From contig JAACZU010000003.1 of NCBI GenBank assembly GCA_009996615.1, forward strand, positions 124,001 through 188,000: DNA of 64,000 bases. Direction: 5' to 3'. The notes under the pieces were generated by a model. That model worked only from the letters and a program-made list of their open reading frames with translations. It searched no databases and was not told the origin of the DNA. Made by a program: the position numbers and the translations under genes. This document shows positions 19,098 to 26,912 of the stretch, piece by piece; position 1 is the stretch's first letter; the number at the start of each line of letters is the position of its first letter. The stretch comes from Rhodanobacteraceae bacterium (GTDB taxonomy: Bacteria > Pseudomonadota > Gammaproteobacteria > Xanthomonadales > Rhodanobacteraceae).

Positions 19098-19571
19098 CTA
19101 TGCCGGCAGCAGCTCCATCGCCATCACCAGCGCATCCTCGCGGCCCTTCCTGGCCGGGTAGTAGTTCGGGCGGCGGCCGAATTCGTTGAAGCCGACCGAT
19201 TCGTACAGCGCGATCGCGTGCGGATTGGACGGCCGCACCTCGAGATAGACGCGCTCGCAGCGGTGCCAGCGCGCGAAGTCGAGCAGGCGCTTGACGATGC
19301 GGCGGCCGTGGCCCTTGCCCTGCTCGGCCGGCGCGACGCAGACGTTGAGGATGTGTGCCTCGCCGGCGCCACTGGACAGCACGCCGTAGCCGACGATCGC
19401 CTCGTCCTGCACCAGCACGCAGGCGTCGTAGCCGGCGCGCAGGCAGTCATGGAAGATCGCGCGGCTCCACGGAAATTCGTAGGCCGACATCTCGATCGCG
19501 GCGACGCGGTCGAGGTCGTCCACCTGCATGCGGCGGAACTGCGGCGGGGCGGACTTGAGGATCGCGACCAT
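19098..19571 (-). CDS. rimI: Ribosomal protein bS18 N-alanine acetyltransferase
   Basis: 157 residues, GNAT fold. The RimI hallmarks are IEMSAYEFPWSRAIFHDCLRAG near the start, acetyl-CoA loop VAPAEQGKGHGRRIV, YLEVRPSNPHAIALYE and GFNEFGRRPNYYPA. It acetylates the N-terminal alanine of ribosomal protein S18. It lies 27 bases downstream of the psi-like gene, an order that mirrors E. coli holD-rimI. It is the last gene of the long minus-strand unit that begins with pssA. Confidence 0.92.
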   Translation of the reverse strand: MVAILKSAPPQFRRMQVDDLDRVAAIEMSAYEFPWSRAIFHDCLRAGYDACVLVQDEAIVGYGVLSSGAGEAHILNVCVAPAEQGKGHGRRIVKRLLDFARWHRCERVYLEVRPSNPHAIALYESVGFNEFGRRPNYYPARKGREDALVMAMELLPA

Positions 19572-19598
19572 GGCGAGCGGAATTGCGCGGCGAGCGGC

Positions 19599-20099
19599 CT
19601 ATCCTCGCGCCACGGCGGGGCGCGCCGCAAGCGTGCGCGCGGCGCGGCGCAGCTCGCTCCACAGCGCGCGCTTGGCCACCGCGTCGCCGGCCAGCGCGGC
19701 CAGCTCGCCGGCGACGACCCAGTCGAGCTCGCGCTGGCGCTGCGCCGGCAGCAGCGCGCCGACCGCGCGCGCCTGCGCCTCGCCGAACACGACCAGTGCG
19801 GCGGCCGCGGCCAGCGCACCTTCGTCGGCCGCGTCGAGCACGCGGCAGGCAACGCGCGCAAAGCCGAGCGCGCGTTCGATGTCGGCGCGCAGCGCGCGCG
19901 CCGCGTCGGTCGGCGCCGGCGCGACCAGCAGCAGTCCATGCGGCGACGCCACCACCGACGCGGCGGCGTCGGCGACCTCCGCGGTTGCGGCGATGGCGGC
20001 CGCCGGCTCGATCGCCTGCGCCGGCGCGCCGTGATCCGCGCGCGGCAGGTAGACGTCGATGCCGATCTCGGCCAGGCGATGCAGGCTCGCATCATCCAT
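19599..20099 (-). CDS. Candidate DNA polymerase III subunit psi (HolD-like)
   Basis: 166 residues, no strong family match by eye, but three things suggest a divergent HolD. The N-terminus DDASLHRLAEIGIDVYLPR resembles the chi-binding 'LqqLGIt.w.lR' of psi. The C-terminal VAGELAALAGDAVAKRALWSELRRAAR resembles E. coli psi 'ASPALTDLRANPTARAALWQQI'. It also lies directly before rimI as in E. coli holD-rimI. ATG 20099 is chosen; it overlaps the stop of the lipoprotein gene by eight bases. Psi links chi (holC, 9.2 kb) to the clamp loader. The middle is Ala-rich and unconserved, so the call is provisional. Confidence 0.55.
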   Translation of the reverse strand: MDDASLHRLAEIGIDVYLPRADHGAPAQAIEPAAAIAATAEVADAAASVVASPHGLLLVAPAPTDAARALRADIERALGFARVACRVLDAADEGALAAAAALVVFGEAQARAVGALLPAQRQRELDWVVAGELAALAGDAVAKRALWSELRRAARTLAARPAVARG

Positions 20100-20709
20100 G
20101 TGGGTTTCCTCCGTGCCGGCGCAGGTCGGCGTAGAACTGGGCGTAAATCGTGTCGAGCGCGGCGCCGTACGCATCGACGGTCGCGTGCAGGTCGTTGCCG
20201 CGCGCGGGCACTTCGGCGTGGTAGACCTCCTCGACCAGCGGCACGCCGTCGACGCCGTCGGCGCGCAGCTTCAACGCGACCGCGGCGTGGTAGCCGCCAT
20301 CGGCCAGCGGCACGCGATCGAGGCGCAGGATGATACCGCCGATGCGGATCGCCGGCTGGCTGGCCGGCAGCGCATCGGTGACGCTGGCGGCGACGCGCGC
20401 CTCGCGCAGCTGCGCGATCAGGCGGCGCTGCAGGATGCGCGTCGGCGGATCGCTCCAGAGTTGGTAGTGGTACTGGCGCAGTTGCCGTGCGGCCGGATCG
20501 AGCGCATGGATCAGCGCCTGGTCGGCATACAGGCCGTCCGCGCCGAACGCAGCGACCACCAGCGGCTGCGCGAACAGCGGTGCATCGGGCGGATCGAGCG
20601 GCTGCGGCGGCGGCAGGCGGTGATAGGTGAAGTCCGGCACGGCCGGCACGCTGCAGCCGGCCAGCGCGACGAAGGCACCCAGCGCCACTGCGAACAGTCG
20701 AAACGTCAT
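20092..20709 (-). CDS. ABC-type transport auxiliary lipoprotein (MlaD-partner, PqiC-like)
   Basis: 205 residues with a lipoprotein signal: hydrophobic start and lipobox LAGC, so the mature N-terminus is about Cys19. The body has the ABC_trans_aux pattern: FTYHRLPPP, LVVAAFGADGLYADQALIH, YHYQLWSDPPTRILQRRL. Family members (PqiC, and homologues beside Mce/Mla permeases) sit at the outer membrane end of MCE-type lipid transporters. It overlaps mlaD by four bases and the psi-like gene by eight. It takes the place of mlaC in the E. coli arrangement. Confidence 0.85.
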   Translation of the reverse strand: MTFRLFAVALGAFVALAGCSVPAVPDFTYHRLPPPQPLDPPDAPLFAQPLVVAAFGADGLYADQALIHALDPAARQLRQYHYQLWSDPPTRILQRRLIAQLREARVAASVTDALPASQPAIRIGGIILRLDRVPLADGGYHAAVALKLRADGVDGVPLVEEVYHAEVPARGNDLHATVDAYGAALDTIYAQFYADLRRHGGNPHG

Positions 20710-21665
20710 TGCGCACCTTCCTGCAACGGATCGGCCTTCGGTGCGAGCAGCAGCCGGTTCGGCCGCGAGCGGATCTCGCGGCTGAACTCGTCGAGGTTGC
20801 GGCTGGACGATTCCAGGTGATGCGTGATCACGTCCATGCGGCTGGACAGCGCGCCGAGCACGGCGGCGAGGTCCTGCACCGAGCGGCGCACGTCCGCGCG
20901 ATTGTCCCTGGCGATGCCGGCGAGATCGCCGAGCGCCTGATCGAGCGTCGCGCGCGTCTGGCGCAACTCGCTGCCCAGCCCCTTCATCTCGCCGAGGATC
21001 GCGCCGACCGCAGCGCGGTTCTGCGGCTTGAGCACGTCGTTCAACGCCTCGGACGCGCGATTGACGCGCTCGAGCAGCGTGCGCGTCTGTTCGAGGATCG
21101 CCGGCGCGTTGCTGTCGAGCGTGCCGCCGATCGAGTCGACGCGTTGCGCCAGCGTGCGGACCAGCGGCGCGAGCTGCGTGCGCGTGAGCGTGCTGATTTC
21201 GCCGGCGAGCTCGCTCATCGCGACGAACACGTTGCCGCCTTCCTCGCCGCGCAGTTCGCCGCCGGGCCTGAGCCGCTCGCGGCTGCTGCCTTCGCGGATG
21301 CCGATCGCGACGTCGGCGAGCAGGCCGCTCGACTGCAGCCGCGCGAGACTGTCCGCCGGGATCGGCCAGTCGTGGCGCAGCGCCAGCACGACCTTGTAGC
21401 GCGTGCCGTCGGCCGTGTGCTCCGGCACCACCTTGCCGACCTGGCCGATGCGGTAGCCCTCGTAGAACACCGGCGCGCCGTAGCGCAGGCCGGTCACGTT
21501 GCGGTAGTGCACGAGGTAGTCGTCGGTGGCGAAGCCGCGCCCGGTGATCAGCGCGAGGCCGACCAGCAGCAGCGCCAGCGCACCCACGACGACCGCGCCG
21601 ACCAGCGTGTAATTGATGGTGTCGCGTCTCACGGCATCGGTTCCGGAAATCGCCGCAGTCCCCAT
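20706..21665 (-). CDS. mlaD: MCE/MlaD family phospholipid-binding protein
   Basis: 319 residues, longer than E. coli MlaD (~183). One N-terminal TM segment (INYTLVGAVVVGALALLLVGLALI) anchors it in the inner membrane. The MCE domain follows (DDYLVHYRNVTGLRYGAPVFYEGYRIGQVG), then a long helical coiled-coil tail with repeated heptads to about residue 295. The tail is like the needle-forming PqiB/Mce-type proteins, so the complex may be closer to those. The stop overlaps the lipoprotein ATG (ATGA). It follows mlaF by ~98 bases. Confidence 0.88.
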   Translation of the reverse strand: MGTAAISGTDAVRRDTINYTLVGAVVVGALALLLVGLALITGRGFATDDYLVHYRNVTGLRYGAPVFYEGYRIGQVGKVVPEHTADGTRYKVVLALRHDWPIPADSLARLQSSGLLADVAIGIREGSSRERLRPGGELRGEEGGNVFVAMSELAGEISTLTRTQLAPLVRTLAQRVDSIGGTLDSNAPAILEQTRTLLERVNRASEALNDVLKPQNRAAVGAILGEMKGLGSELRQTRATLDQALGDLAGIARDNRADVRRSVQDLAAVLGALSSRMDVITHHLESSSRNLDEFSREIRSRPNRLLLAPKADPLQEGAQ

Positions 21666-21762
21666 TGCACCATTGTGGCGAAAGTCGGAGCGCCGCGCAG
21701 CGCGCGCACCGCGCTCGGTCCTGCGTCCGTCCCGGTGTGACGCCGCGGCAGCCCGTGCACGT

Positions 21763-22563
21763 TCAATCCCCCTGCCCGGTCAGCCGCTGCAGGTACGCAT
21801 CCGCATCGACCGGCACTTCGCGCGGACGCCGGTTCAGCAGATCCTGGATGCGCTCGTCGGGTGCGGCACGCACCTGCGCGACCGTGCCGGTCAGCAGGAT
21901 CCGGCCCTGGTCGAGCACGGTGATCGTGTCGGCGATCTTGAACGCGCTTTCGAGCTCGTGCGTGACCACCACGATCGTCATGCGCAGCGCATCGCGCAGG
22001 CGCAGGATCAGCTCGTCCAGCTCGGCCGAGACGACCGGATCGAGCCCGGCCGACGGCTCGTCGAAGAACAGCAGGCGCGGATCCATCACGATCGCGCGCG
22101 CCAACGCCGTGCGCTTGACCATGCCGCCGGACAGCTGGCTCGGCATCAGGTCCTGGAAACCGCCGAGGTTGACGACCTCGAGCTTGAGCCGGCTCATGAT
22201 GCGGATCGTCGATTCGTCGAGCTTCGTGTGCTCGCGCAGCGGCAACGCGACGTTCTCGCCGACCGTCAGCGAGGTCAGCAGCGCGCCGCCCTGGAACGAC
22301 ACGCCGATGCGCTTGCGCACGTCGAGCAGCTCGCGCTCGCTGGCCTGGCCGAGATCGACGCCGTACAGCCGCACCGAGCCGCCGACCGGCCGCTGCAGCC
22401 CGAGCAGGTGACGCAGCAGCGTGCTCTTGCCCGACCCCGAACCGCCCATGATCACGCGGATCTCGCCCGCATTGACCGTGAAGTCGATCCCGTGCAGCAC
22501 GCGCCGGCGGCCGTACCAGGCTTCGAGCTGTTCGACTTCGATCAGCGGCGCGGATGCATTCAC
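21763..22563 (-). CDS. mlaF: MlaF-type ABC transporter ATPase
   Basis: 266 residues. Walker A GGSGSGKSTLLRHLLG, Q-loop region SFQGGALLTSLTVGENVALPL, ABC signature LSGGMVKRTALARAI and Walker B LLFFDEPSAGLDP are all intact, followed by the H-loop VVTHELESAF. It energises phospholipid movement by the MlaE permease. It is separated from mlaE by ~510 bases that hold copy 1 of the long hairpin-array repeat, which is unusual because mlaF and mlaE normally touch. Confidence 0.93.
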   Translation of the reverse strand: MNASAPLIEVEQLEAWYGRRRVLHGIDFTVNAGEIRVIMGGSGSGKSTLLRHLLGLQRPVGGSVRLYGVDLGQASERELLDVRKRIGVSFQGGALLTSLTVGENVALPLREHTKLDESTIRIMSRLKLEVVNLGGFQDLMPSQLSGGMVKRTALARAIVMDPRLLFFDEPSAGLDPVVSAELDELILRLRDALRMTIVVVTHELESAFKIADTITVLDQGRILLTGTVAQVRAAPDERIQDLLNRRPREVPVDADAYLQRLTGQGD

Positions 22564-22657
22564 GAATCAACTCACCGCTTCGCCAATCGTGCGGCAGAGC
22601 GTAGCCCGGGTGCGGCCTGTGGCTTTGCCCGCGCTACGCGACCGCCTTCCGCTGTGG

Positions 22658-23011
22658 CTTCTGCGCGCAGGAGCGCGCTGCTTTTCCCGGGTCCCCGTTC
22701 AGCGGCGGTGGGCGCCGGACGGATCAGCCCGCAGGGGCGCGCGCACGATGCGCGCGCGTTCGCCGTCGGCACACGGATGTGCCGTCGGCGAACCCCGGCC
22801 GGCGACCACGTACCCGCAGGGCAGGATGCCCGGAGGGCGCCGCTGTTGGGGTGCCCTTTCTCTTGGTTACTTCTCTTTGGACAAGCAAAGAGAAGTAACC
22901 CGCTCGCAGGGATGCGAGTGGAAAACGCAGGGATGCGGGTCGGTTTTCGCGAAGACGGCGACGTTACAGCAACACCATCCCTACCCAACCCTCCCCTTGA
23001 AGGGGAGGGCT
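22658..23011. repeat. ~355-bp multi-hairpin dispersed repeat, copy 1 (between mlaE and mlaF)
   Basis: Nearly identical to 36883-37238. It contains a row of short-looped hairpins: CGCGCGCA-cga-TGCGCGCG (22738-22756); a 16-bp arm pair at 22758-22773/22778-22793 with one mismatch and loop CGGA; GGGCA-gga-TGCCC (22819-22831); a perfect 15-bp stem GGTTACTTCTCTTTG/CAAAGAGAAGTAACC (22865-22900, loop GACAAG); CGCTCGCA-ggga-TGCGAGTG (22901-22920); and CCCTCCCC-ttgaa-GGGGAGGG (22989-23009). This is the whole content of the 511-base gap between the two genes apart from short flanks. Confidence 0.95.
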
Positions 23012-23074
23012 TAAAAAGCCAAACCGGACCCCGGCCCACACCGGGACAACGAGTTCGGCGGACGGATGCGCGAT

Positions 23075-23872
23075 TCATCGATTCAGGAAGAAACTGAAGA
23101 CCATATCGACCACGATGATCCAGCAGATCGCCAGCACCACCGCCCGCGTGGTCGCGCGGCCGACGCCCTCGGCGCCACCGGTGACGGAGAAGCCGGTGCT
23201 GACGCCGATCAGCGTGATCAGCAGCGCGAACACGACGCTCTTGGACAGGCCCTGCCAGACGTCGCCGGGCGCCAGCAGCGCCGTCGTCTGCAGCAGGTAG
23301 GCGAGCGGCGTGACGTTCAGCGCCGGTGCGCTGTACAGCGCAGCGCCGAAGATCGCGACCGTGTTGGCGAAGATCGTCAGCACCGGCAGCATGAGCAGCA
23401 TCGCCAGCAGCGCCGGCGCGACGAGGTAGCGCACCGGGTCGATGCCGATCACCGCCAGCGCGTCGACCTCCTGCGACACGCACATCGAGCCGACCCGCGC
23501 GGCCAGCGCGGAGCCGGAACGGCCGGCGACGAGGATCGCGGTGATCAGCGTGCCGAACTCGCGCGTGACCGACTTCGCCACCGCGACGACGACCTGCGAC
23601 TGCGCGCCGAATTCGCTCAGCGAGGCGATGAACTGGATGCCGAGCATCAGCCCGACCGTGAACGCGAGCAACGCGACGATCGGCAGCGCGTCGACGCCGA
23701 TCTCGCGCATCTGGCGCGCGACCGCGGCGACACGCACCGGCTGGCCGATGCGCCAGCCGGCGACGGTGAAGTACAGCGCCTCGACCAGCAGCATCGCCGC
23801 GTAGCCGACACCGCCGAGCGCGCCGAGCGTGGCGCGGCCGAGGCTCGCCAGCGGGCGTGCCAGCGCGTTCAT
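23075..23872 (-). CDS. mlaE: MlaE-type lipid ABC transporter permease
   Basis: 265 residues, polytopic. The MlaE/YrbE signature regions are GVDALPIVALLAFTVGLMLG, TREFGTLITAILVAGRSGSA (with the EFG and GR.G motif) and MCVSQEVDALAVIGIDP. Five to six TM helices are visible. ATG 23872 overlaps the STAS gene stop (ATGA), so MlaE and the STAS protein are coupled, as MlaE and MlaB interact in E. coli. The stop is followed by ~510 bases of repeat before mlaF. Confidence 0.93.
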   Translation of the reverse strand: MNALARPLASLGRATLGALGGVGYAAMLLVEALYFTVAGWRIGQPVRVAAVARQMREIGVDALPIVALLAFTVGLMLGIQFIASLSEFGAQSQVVVAVAKSVTREFGTLITAILVAGRSGSALAARVGSMCVSQEVDALAVIGIDPVRYLVAPALLAMLLMLPVLTIFANTVAIFGAALYSAPALNVTPLAYLLQTTALLAPGDVWQGLSKSVVFALLITLIGVSTGFSVTGGAEGVGRATTRAVVLAICWIIVVDMVFSFFLNR

Positions 23873-24213
23873 GCCGGCGCGGTTACCTCGTCGGGACTGG
23901 CGACGAGCGTGAACACGCGGTCCAGCCGCGCCAGTTCCAGCACCGCGCGCACCGCGTCGCTGACCGCGACCAGCACGAAGCGCTGGCCGTGCGTGCGCGC
24001 CTGCTGCAGACCCTCGACCAGCGCGGCGATGCCGGACGAGTCGATGTAGCCGACCTCCGACAGGTCCACGCCGACCGCGTCGGCCTGCGCCAGCGCGTCG
24101 AGCACCGCGCGCCGCACCTGCGGCGACCAGGACAGGTCGACCTCGCCGCGCAGCCGCACCAGCACGCAGCCGCCGCACGCCTCGCTGCTGACGCCGTTCG
24201 CATTCGCATTCAT
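23869..24213 (-). CDS. STAS domain protein (MlaB position, anti-sigma-antagonist-like)
   Basis: 114 residues, a single STAS domain. The phosphorylation loop reads VDLSEVGYIDSSGIAALVEGL with D58-S59-S60-G61. In SpoIIAA/RsbV the serine after the Asp is the phosphorylation site, whereas E. coli MlaB has Thr-Gly here. The gene lies exactly where mlaB sits, coupled to mlaE (four-base overlap) and to the phosphatase/kinase gene upstream (four-base overlap). It could be an MlaB ortholog, a partner-switch antagonist, or both. The LRGEVDLSWSPQVRRAV start is typical of either group. Confidence 0.88.
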   Translation of the reverse strand: MNANANGVSSEACGGCVLVRLRGEVDLSWSPQVRRAVLDALAQADAVGVDLSEVGYIDSSGIAALVEGLQQARTHGQRFVLVAVSDAVRAVLELARLDRVFTLVASPDEVTAPA

Positions 24214-25952
24214 GCCTCGCCCGCCTCCTCCTCATCGAGGGATTCGATCCGCTTGCGCAGGAGCAGCAGATTGCCGCGGCCACCGGCGGCCGGCTCGATC
24301 GACCAGTCGTCCATGACCTCGTCGATCAGCGCCAGGCCGAGGCCACCGCAGCGGCATTCGCCGAGCGGCTGCGGGCGCAGGCGCGCCGCCTCGACGCACG
24401 GCGCATGATCACTCAGCTCGAAGCTCAGCTGCGCGCCGTCGCGCAGCAGGCGCAGGCCGATGTCGCCGCGGCAGCCCGGGCCGTAGCCGTGCCGGATGAC
24501 GTTCGCACAGGCTTCGTCGACCGCGAGCACGAGGCGGTCGCGCAGGCGCGGTTCGATGCCGAGCGCGTCGAGCGCCTGGCGCAACGCCTGGCGTACGCCG
24601 CGCAGCTCGGCCGCATCGGCAGCGAAGTGCCGCTCCAGCAGCAGATCCGGCGCACAGGCGCGCGCCGCCTCGACGATCAGCAGGGTCGTGTCGTCGACCA
24701 GTTGCAGGTCCTTGAGCTCGCCGAGCAGCGCACGCAGGCGCGCCTGCGGCGGCAGTGCGGCATGCCGCGCGATCAGCGCGCGCACGCCGGCACCGCCGAG
24801 GCGCCGGCCGTGCACATCGCGCACGTCGGTGGCGCCGTCGGTGAACGCATACAGCGCGCCGCCGTCGAGCGCGACCGTGTGCTGCTCGAACGCCAGATCC
24901 GGCAGGATGCCGAGCGGCGGTCCGCCGGCGGGGTATTCGGTCAGCACGTCGCCGCGGTGCACGACGACCGGCGGAAAACCGGCGCCGGCGAAGCGCACCA
25001 CGCGCGCCTCGTGGTCGCAGTAGCCAACCAGCGCGCAGACGAAGCGGCCGCCCTGCGCCGTCTCGCACAGCTCGTCGTTGACGCGCGCCAGCCACGCGCC
25101 CGGCGCGAGGGCGTCCTTGCCGGCCCAGCGCAGCAGGCTGGCCGCGCGCACCATCAGCAGCGCTGCGTCGAGTCCCTTGCCGGAGACGTCGCCGACGACG
25201 AAGCCGATGCGGCCATCGGCGCATTCGAAGAAGTCGTAGAAGTCGCCCGAGATCTCGTGCGCGGGCCGGTTCACGCCGAGCACCGGGAAGTCGTCGCGCC
25301 GCCGCTTGGGCAACAGCGCTTTCTGCATGTGGCGCGCGAGCTCGAATTCGCGCTTCAGGCGCTGCTGTTCGAGCAGTTCGGCAGCCATGCGCGCGTTGTT
25401 GATCGCCAGCGCGACCGGTGCGGCGATGATGCCGAGCAGCTCGGCGTCGGCGTCCGAAAACGGCCGGTCGTCGCGGCGGTTGACCAGCTCGAGCGCGCCG
25501 ATCGGCCCGGCCGCGGTGGCCAGCGGAGCGCAGACCAGGCTGCGCGTGACGAAGCCGCTGTCCTCGTCGGCCGCGCGCCAGACGCGCGCGTCGGTGGCGG
25601 CGTCGGCGACGATCTGCACCGCGTTCTCGGCCACCGCGCGGCCGACCACGCCTTGCCCGACTGCGAGGCGCAGGCCGTCCACATCGACCGGGCCGACGCT
25701 GATGCGGCACTCGAGCACGCCGCTGGCGCGGTCGAGCAGGAACAGCGAGGCGGCCTCGACCCGCATGAACCCGGCCACGCGCGTGACGGCCTGCTCGAGG
25801 GTCTGGCGCAGGTCCAGCGAGACGGCCAGCGCCTGCGACAACCCGGCGAGGAAGGCCAGCGTGTCGGCCGGCTGCGCGCACGGCGGAGCGTGCGCGGCGG
25901 TGTCCGCGTTCGGCGCGCGCAAGGCACCTGGCCTGGCGCGCGCGCGGGTCAC
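24210..25952 (-). CDS. GAF - PP2C (SpoIIE) phosphatase - HATPase (RsbW-type) protein
   Basis: 580 residues from a GTG start at 25952 that overlaps the pssA stop. A GAF-type sensor spans ~40-190 (QGVVGRAVAENAVQIV, GALELVNRRDDRPF). A SpoIIE/PP2C phosphatase spans ~215-430 (EISGDFYDFFE, GFVVGDVSGKGLDAAL, YAFTDGATDV) with the metal Asp residues in place. The C-terminal ~130 residues form a GHKL kinase domain (N-box DEACANVIRHGYG; GLGLALIDEVMDDW). It thus carries both enzyme activities that reset a STAS antagonist, next to such a gene. There is no TM segment, so it should be cytosolic. Confidence 0.85.
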   Translation of the reverse strand: MTRARARPGALRAPNADTAAHAPPCAQPADTLAFLAGLSQALAVSLDLRQTLEQAVTRVAGFMRVEAASLFLLDRASGVLECRISVGPVDVDGLRLAVGQGVVGRAVAENAVQIVADAATDARVWRAADEDSGFVTRSLVCAPLATAAGPIGALELVNRRDDRPFSDADAELLGIIAAPVALAINNARMAAELLEQQRLKREFELARHMQKALLPKRRRDDFPVLGVNRPAHEISGDFYDFFECADGRIGFVVGDVSGKGLDAALLMVRAASLLRWAGKDALAPGAWLARVNDELCETAQGGRFVCALVGYCDHEARVVRFAGAGFPPVVVHRGDVLTEYPAGGPPLGILPDLAFEQHTVALDGGALYAFTDGATDVRDVHGRRLGGAGVRALIARHAALPPQARLRALLGELKDLQLVDDTTLLIVEAARACAPDLLLERHFAADAAELRGVRQALRQALDALGIEPRLRDRLVLAVDEACANVIRHGYGPGCRGDIGLRLLRDGAQLSFELSDHAPCVEAARLRPQPLGECRCGGLGLALIDEVMDDWSIEPAAGGRGNLLLLRKRIESLDEEEAGEA

Positions 25953-26764
25953 TCCTCGCTCCGCTCGCTGCCGCGCGCGGCGCGCTGGCTGCGCTTCTGG
26001 TGCAACCCCCACAGCGTCATGGCCGGTCCGGACAGCACGTACAGCACGGCGATCGCGAACAGCACGCGCGGCGGGTCGATCGCCAGCGCGACCAGCACCA
26101 GCACCACGAGCGGGATCCAGAAGAACGGCACGCGATCGGAGCGCGGCCAGGTCTTGAAGCTGAAGTAGCGCACGCGGCTGACCATCAGGAGGCCAGCGAC
26201 GATCGCCACGACCGGCGTGACGAAGTCCATGTCGGCGGCGGCCAGGCCGAACAGGCCCTTGTCCTCGATCGCCCACACGAACGACATGCACAGGCCGGCC
26301 GCGGCGGGGCTGGCGAGGCCCTGGAAGTAGCGCTTGTCGACCACGCCGACCTGGGTGTTGAAGCGCGCCAGGCGCAACGCGGCGCAGGCGGCGTAGATGA
26401 ACGCGGCGCTCCAGCCGAGCTTGCCCCAGCCCGAGCCGTACGCCTTCAGCGCCGACAGCGACCAGGTGTACATGACCAGTGCCGGCGCGAGGCCGAAGCT
26501 GACCAGGTCCGACAGCGAGTCGTACTGCACGCCGAACTCGCTCTGCGTGCCGGTCAGGCGCGCGACGCGACCGTCGAGGCCGTCGAGGATCGCCGCCACG
26601 AACACCGCGATCGCGGCTTCGCTGTAGCGGCCGCCGATGGCGGCGACGATCGCGTAGAACCCGGCGAACATCGCGCCGGTGGTGAACAGGTTGGGCAACA
26701 GGTAGATGCCGCGCGGCGGCTTGCGCGTGCCGGTCGGGGTTTCGTCCATACGATGAGCGGCCAT
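25949..26764 (-). CDS. pssA: CDP-diacylglycerol-serine O-phosphatidyltransferase
   Basis: About 271 residues of the membrane (subclass II) PssA type. The CDP-alcohol phosphotransferase motif D-x2-DG-x2-AR-x8-G-x3-D-x3-D is complete at D61, D64, G65, A68, R69, G78, D82, D86. About seven TM segments follow, and the start MDETPTGTRKPPRGIYLLPNL is typical. It makes phosphatidylserine, precursor of phosphatidylethanolamine. ATG 26764 (or 26749). Its stop overlaps the GTG of the phosphatase/kinase gene, placing lipid synthesis at the head of the Mla unit. The tail is Arg/Ser/Glu-rich. Confidence 0.92.
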   Translation of the reverse strand: MAAHRMDETPTGTRKPPRGIYLLPNLFTTGAMFAGFYAIVAAIGGRYSEAAIAVFVAAILDGLDGRVARLTGTQSEFGVQYDSLSDLVSFGLAPALVMYTWSLSALKAYGSGWGKLGWSAAFIYAACAALRLARFNTQVGVVDKRYFQGLASPAAAGLCMSFVWAIEDKGLFGLAAADMDFVTPVVAIVAGLLMVSRVRYFSFKTWPRSDRVPFFWIPLVVLVLVALAIDPPRVLFAIAVLYVLSGPAMTLWGLHQKRSQRAARGSERSEE

Positions 26765-26912
26765 CCGGATGAGCAGCCGCGAGTGTACCGTGATCCGCAA
26801 TTCCGGGCGCCTGCGCTTGTGCCGTACCGCGACTGGTGTTATCCAGTCACGCGTCCGAACGTGCCGCCTCCAGGCATCGTCCAGCCCTTGCGAACACACA
26901 GAAGGCCCGACC

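Noticed and set aside
22744-22960. Peptides encoded within the hairpin element (similar reading frames in both copies)
   Set aside because: Similarity of the peptides follows from near-identical DNA; there is no ribosome binding site, composition is poor, and stem-preserving changes explain the sequence better than coding.
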